Source: an uncultured Porphyromonadaceae bacterium | GTDB lineage: Bacteria; Bacteroidota; Bacteroidia; Bacteroidales; Muribaculaceae | Direction: 5' to 3' | Length of the DNA: 64,000 bases | Assembly (NCBI GenBank): GCA_902489275.1 | Contig: CABTZK010000001.1 | Coordinates: 134,208 to 198,207 of the forward strand | In this document: one piece after another, positions 61,449 to 64,000 of the stretch | Layout: each line of letters starts with the position of its first letter | Numbering within the stretch: position 1 is the first letter of the stretch | Notes under the pieces: generated by a model | The model's database searches: none | What the model saw: only the letters and a program-made list of their open reading frames with translations | Told to the model about the DNA's origin: nothing | Program-made: the position numbers and the translations under genes

Positions 61449-63542
61449 ATGAGCAAACATTTCTTTTCATTTTTGATTTCACTAACCATCATTTTTAATA
61501 TGAACGCTGACAATGTATTTTTCCACGCGTTTAAAACCACGCATGGAGCAATCCCATTTGACCACATCACCACAACCGATTTCGAGCCTGCCATCATGCA
61601 GGGCATGCAAGAGCACAATGCCGATATAGAGGCTATCGTGAATAACCCCGAACCGCCCACATTTGAAAACACCGTTGTGGCGCTCGACCGCTCGGGGCAG
61701 ACGCTCACGCGAGTTCTCAGCGTGTTCTACCCCATGCTCTCGGCCAATGCCGACGACTCTCTCCTCGCTGTGGCCAGCAAAATGGCGCCCTTGCTCTCGG
61801 CACACCACAACAGCGTGACCTTGAACGAGAAGCTGTGGAACCGCATTCAAGAAGCACACAAGGCTTTTGACGAGACCCGCCACGACAAGGAGGACCAGAT
61901 GCTGATGCGCGAGACCTACCTGGGTTTTGTGCGCAGCGGAGCCTCGCTGGCGGACGACCATCGCGAGCGATATAAGGAACTGACCCAAAAGCTGACTGAA
62001 CTCACATTGAAATTTGAGCAAAACACACTCAAGGAAAATAACCACTACGAGCTGTGGCTCACCCAAGAAGATTTAGCCGGGCTACCCGAGAGCGCGATCG
62101 AGGCAGCGGCGGCGGCAGCAGCGGAGAAAGACCGCAAGGGCGAGTACCTCATCACATTGCATCGGCCCAGCTATGACCCGTTTATGAAATACTCATCACG
62201 CCGCGACTTGCGCGAAAAGCTCTACAAGCTCTACAACAAGCAGTGCACTGGCGGCGAGAACAGCAATCTCGAAGTGATGAAAGACATCGCCAACACTCGC
62301 TTGGCGATTGCTCACTTGCTTGGCTATAAGACCTACGCCGACTATCACTTAGAGAACATGATGGCTCAAAATGTTGAAACGGTCTATGGTATGCTCAACC
62401 AACTCAAAGACGCTTATGCCCCCGTTCAAAAGAGTGACATGAGGGAGCTGGAGGCCTACGCCAGCAAAATCGAGGGTCGCCAAGTGAGCATTGCTCCTTG
62501 GGATTACGCCTATTACGCCGAAAAGCTCCGTGACGAGAAGTACAGTATCAACGACGAGCTGCTTCGCCCCTACTTTGAGCTCAACAACGTGACCGCTGGC
62601 ATTTTTGGCCTTGCTACAAAACTCTATGGGCTACACTTCAGCGAAAACTACGATGCCCAGGTGTTTCATCCCGATGTCCACGCATGGAACGTGACCGATG
62701 GCGACGGGACGTTTGTGGGAATGCTCTACACCGACTTTTTCCCACGTTCCACCAAGCAAAGCGGCGCATGGATGACCAACTTCCGCGAGCAATACGTTGA
62801 CGAGAACGGCAAGAACGTTTGCCCGCTCGTGACCCTTACCATGAACTTCACCAAGCCCACCGAGAGCAAACCCTCATTGCTCACGTTCAACGAGGTGAAG
62901 ACTTTTGCGCACGAGTTTGGCCATGCCCTCCACAGCTTGCTCTCAAGATGCAAATACACCTCCCTCTCGGGCACGAACGTGTATCGCGACTTCGTGGAAT
63001 TGCCGTCGCAGTTCAACGAGAATTTCATGTACGAGCGTGAGTTTTTAGACAGCTTCGCGAAGCATTACCTCACGGGCGAGAAAATTCCGCAGGAACTCAT
63101 TGACAAGGTGATTGCATCGGCTCAATACGGCGCGGCCTACGCCTGCATGCGCCAACTGGGTTTTGGCTTTTTAGACATGGCATGGCACACCCTTGAGCAG
63201 CCGTACACGGGCGACCCCTACTCGTTTGAACATGAGGCGCAAAAGCCGGTTAGCCTCTTCGAGCCTGTTGAGGGCTGCATCATGTCGGCACAATTCAATC
63301 ACATTTTCTCGGGTGGCTACGCGGCTGGGTATTATGGCTACAAGTGGGCCGAGGTACTCGATGCCGATGCTTTTGCCAAGTTTAAGGAAGAGGGCATTTT
63401 CAACCCAGTCACCGCACAATCTTTTAAGGACAACATTCTCTCGCGCGGCGGGACCGAGAAACCCATGACGCTCTACCAGCGATTCCGTGGCCGCAAGCCG
63501 CAAGTCGACGCCCTGCTGCGCCGCGACGGCATCAAGAAATAA
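61449..63542 (+). CDS. M3 family metallopeptidase (peptidyl-dipeptidase Dcp-like)
   Basis: A 697-residue thimet-oligopeptidase/Dcp-type zinc enzyme. The active site FAHEFGHALHSLL (HExxH) lies in the C-terminal third, followed by FVELPSQFNENFMYE with the third ligand Glu. N-terminal residues MSKHFFSFLISLTIIFNMNA form a signal-like segment, so export to the periplasm is likely. It removes dipeptides from the C-terminus of short peptides. Likely in an operon with the TPR gene. Confidence 0.94.
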   Translation: MSKHFFSFLISLTIIFNMNADNVFFHAFKTTHGAIPFDHITTTDFEPAIMQGMQEHNADIEAIVNNPEPPTFENTVVALDRSGQTLTRVLSVFYPMLSANADDSLLAVASKMAPLLSAHHNSVTLNEKLWNRIQEAHKAFDETRHDKEDQMLMRETYLGFVRSGASLADDHRERYKELTQKLTELTLKFEQNTLKENNHYELWLTQEDLAGLPESAIEAAAAAAAEKDRKGEYLITLHRPSYDPFMKYSSRRDLREKLYKLYNKQCTGGENSNLEVMKDIANTRLAIAHLLGYKTYADYHLENMMAQNVETVYGMLNQLKDAYAPVQKSDMRELEAYASKIEGRQVSIAPWDYAYYAEKLRDEKYSINDELLRPYFELNNVTAGIFGLATKLYGLHFSENYDAQVFHPDVHAWNVTDGDGTFVGMLYTDFFPRSTKQSGAWMTNFREQYVDENGKNVCPLVTLTMNFTKPTESKPSLLTFNEVKTFAHEFGHALHSLLSRCKYTSLSGTNVYRDFVELPSQFNENFMYEREFLDSFAKHYLTGEKIPQELIDKVIASAQYGAAYACMRQLGFGFLDMAWHTLEQPYTGDPYSFEHEAQKPVSLFEPVEGCIMSAQFNHIFSGGYAAGYYGYKWAEVLDADAFAKFKEEGIFNPVTAQSFKDNILSRGGTEKPMTLYQRFRGRKPQVDALLRRDGIKK

Positions 63543-63693
63543 AGCAGAATCATCTTATGTAAGCAGTGTCGCGCCGCTTGTGCAATGAGTGAGTGGCAGG
63601 TGGCGCAGGTCATTTCATTAACACAATTTGACACCAATTGAGATTGACCGATCATAACAGATATTGAAAAAGTTTTCGTTTCTGCCTCCGAAA

Positions 63694-63726
63694 TTGAAAA
63701 TATACAACAAATTATGCGTAAATTTG
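63694..63726 (+). promoter_or_regulatory. Promoter at the right end
   Basis: TTG (63694-63696), 22 bases, TAAATTTG (63719-63726). Transcription should start near 63733 and read into the structured region. Confidence 0.6.
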
Positions 63727-63736
63727 CAAAAACAAA

Positions 63737-63790
63737 ATGAACGTTTGGATAAAAAACATTCAATCTATCATATTGCTTAATTTTAGGTAA
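63737..63790 (+). CDS. Possible 17-residue peptide
   Basis: ATG 63737 to TAA 63788-63790 reads MNVWIKNIQSIILLNFR, within a few bases of the predicted transcription start. It might be a leader peptide or chance; nothing else supports translation. Confidence 0.2.
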   Translation: MNVWIKNIQSIILLNFR

Positions 63791-64000
63791 TCCTCAAATC
63801 CGCAACTAAGCCCTTGAACGTCCTTATTGCGTTTACACGTCCTCTCATTACTGAATTTGCTCTGAGGATAGTGTCAGAGCTACAAGTGCGAAGTGTCGGA
63901 TGAAGTGAGAGATGGTTCATCAAATGAGTAGTGACATCCTGGGGTACATGAGCCGCCACAGAAGTAGATACTCATGAGAGAACGGATGATTTCGCTGTAC
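63791..64000 (+). ncRNA. Structured RNA candidate (runs past window edge)
   Basis: Several nested complementarities: TCCTCA (63791-63796 area) with TGAGGA (63862-63867 area); a 7-bp hairpin GCTCTGA/TCAGAGC just before a GTGCG motif at 63886-63890; GATGAA/TTCATC; and CATGAG/CTCATG. GTGCG is the 5' consensus of group II introns, and some class C introns insert just after a hairpin, so this could be such an intron's 5' end; it could equally be a long leader or another structured RNA. Confidence 0.35.

Larger units (their letters stand above)
63543..64000. other. 458-base region with no confirmed protein gene
   Basis: After the M3 stop there are about 150 A+T-rich bases, then a promoter (63694-63726), a possible 17-codon ORF (63737-63790) and about 210 bases rich in self-complementary segments (from 63790). 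I find no tRNA, known riboswitch or rRNA start. The interpretation depends on the sequence beyond the window. Confidence 0.6.

Noticed and set aside
1..64000. CRISPR arrays, transposases, integrases, phage genes, toxin-antitoxin pairs and SusC/SusD pairs
   Set aside because: Looked for on both strands; no direct-repeat arrays or recognisable proteins of these kinds were found.
63790..64000. TPP riboswitch suggested by CCCTTGAACGT at about 63820
   Set aside because: Only a partial resemblance to one TPP segment; the CTGATGAG-type partner elements are not in order.

Overview
The window looks like ordinary chromosomal DNA from an anaerobic gut Bacteroidales bacterium, most likely near Muribaculaceae (the family placement is inference). 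Evidence: at least ten genes carry the Bacteroidetes sigma-ABfr promoter (TTG or TTTG about 19-21 bases before TAnnTTTG); there is a methylmalonyl-CoA epimerase plus sodium-pumping decarboxylase cluster typical of succinate-to-propionate fermenters; LysO is split into two genes; HtpG is about 681 residues long; and exported glycan hydrolases, a T9SS-like C-terminus and DUF4293 are present. I see no phage, insertion sequence, CRISPR array, rRNA operon or SusC/SusD locus.

Layout. 1-7.1 kb: tandem MFS transporters (the outer one cut by the edge), htpG, and a leftward group of an unknown small protein, a cyclophilin and a short M16 protease. 7.2-11.7 kb: tRNA-Glu(CTC), a Y-family polymerase divergent from split lysO, a GH29 fucosidase and a Cys-rich DUF2284 protein. 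11.8-16.8 kb: the epimerase/decarboxylase operon (epimerase, carboxyltransferase, OadG-like subunit, biotin carrier, sodium-pump beta subunit). 16.8-25.6 kb: patatin, cytosolic GH13, prs, then a translationally coupled exported propeller protein and a 1367-residue cell-wall amidase. 25.7-35.7 kb: housekeeping (holB, AddB-like nuclease, rplY, pth, S4 protein, typA, rpsO, rsgA, small winged-helix protein). 35.7-43.3 kb: leftward exported proteins (unknown protein, ADP-ribosylglycohydrolase, then a 5'-nucleotidase / GH3-serine hydrolase / TlpA operon). 43.8-49.3 kb: MgtC-like and Kef-like membrane proteins, LptF/G permease, START-like protein. 49.5-51.8 kb: pta-ackA. 51.9-55.6 kb: an unknown exported protein, a BadF-type sugar kinase-like ATPase and the IscU-like/GGGtGRT pair of unknown function. 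55.7-63.5 kb: large M16 protease with DUF4293, a TPR protein and an M3 peptidase. 63.5-64 kb: no protein gene beyond a possible 17-codon ORF, but a promoter and strongly folded sequence.

Metabolic picture: glycan and alpha-glucan breakdown would feed fermentation to acetate (pta-ackA, ATP) and propionate (methylmalonyl-CoA decarboxylation driving sodium export). The items I would look at first are the GGGtGRT/IscU-like operon with its attenuator-like leader, the structured right end (possible group II intron 5' end or other structured RNA), the orphan terminator in the 43.3-43.8 kb gap, and symmetric elements in the BadF promoter and the TPR-gene leader.
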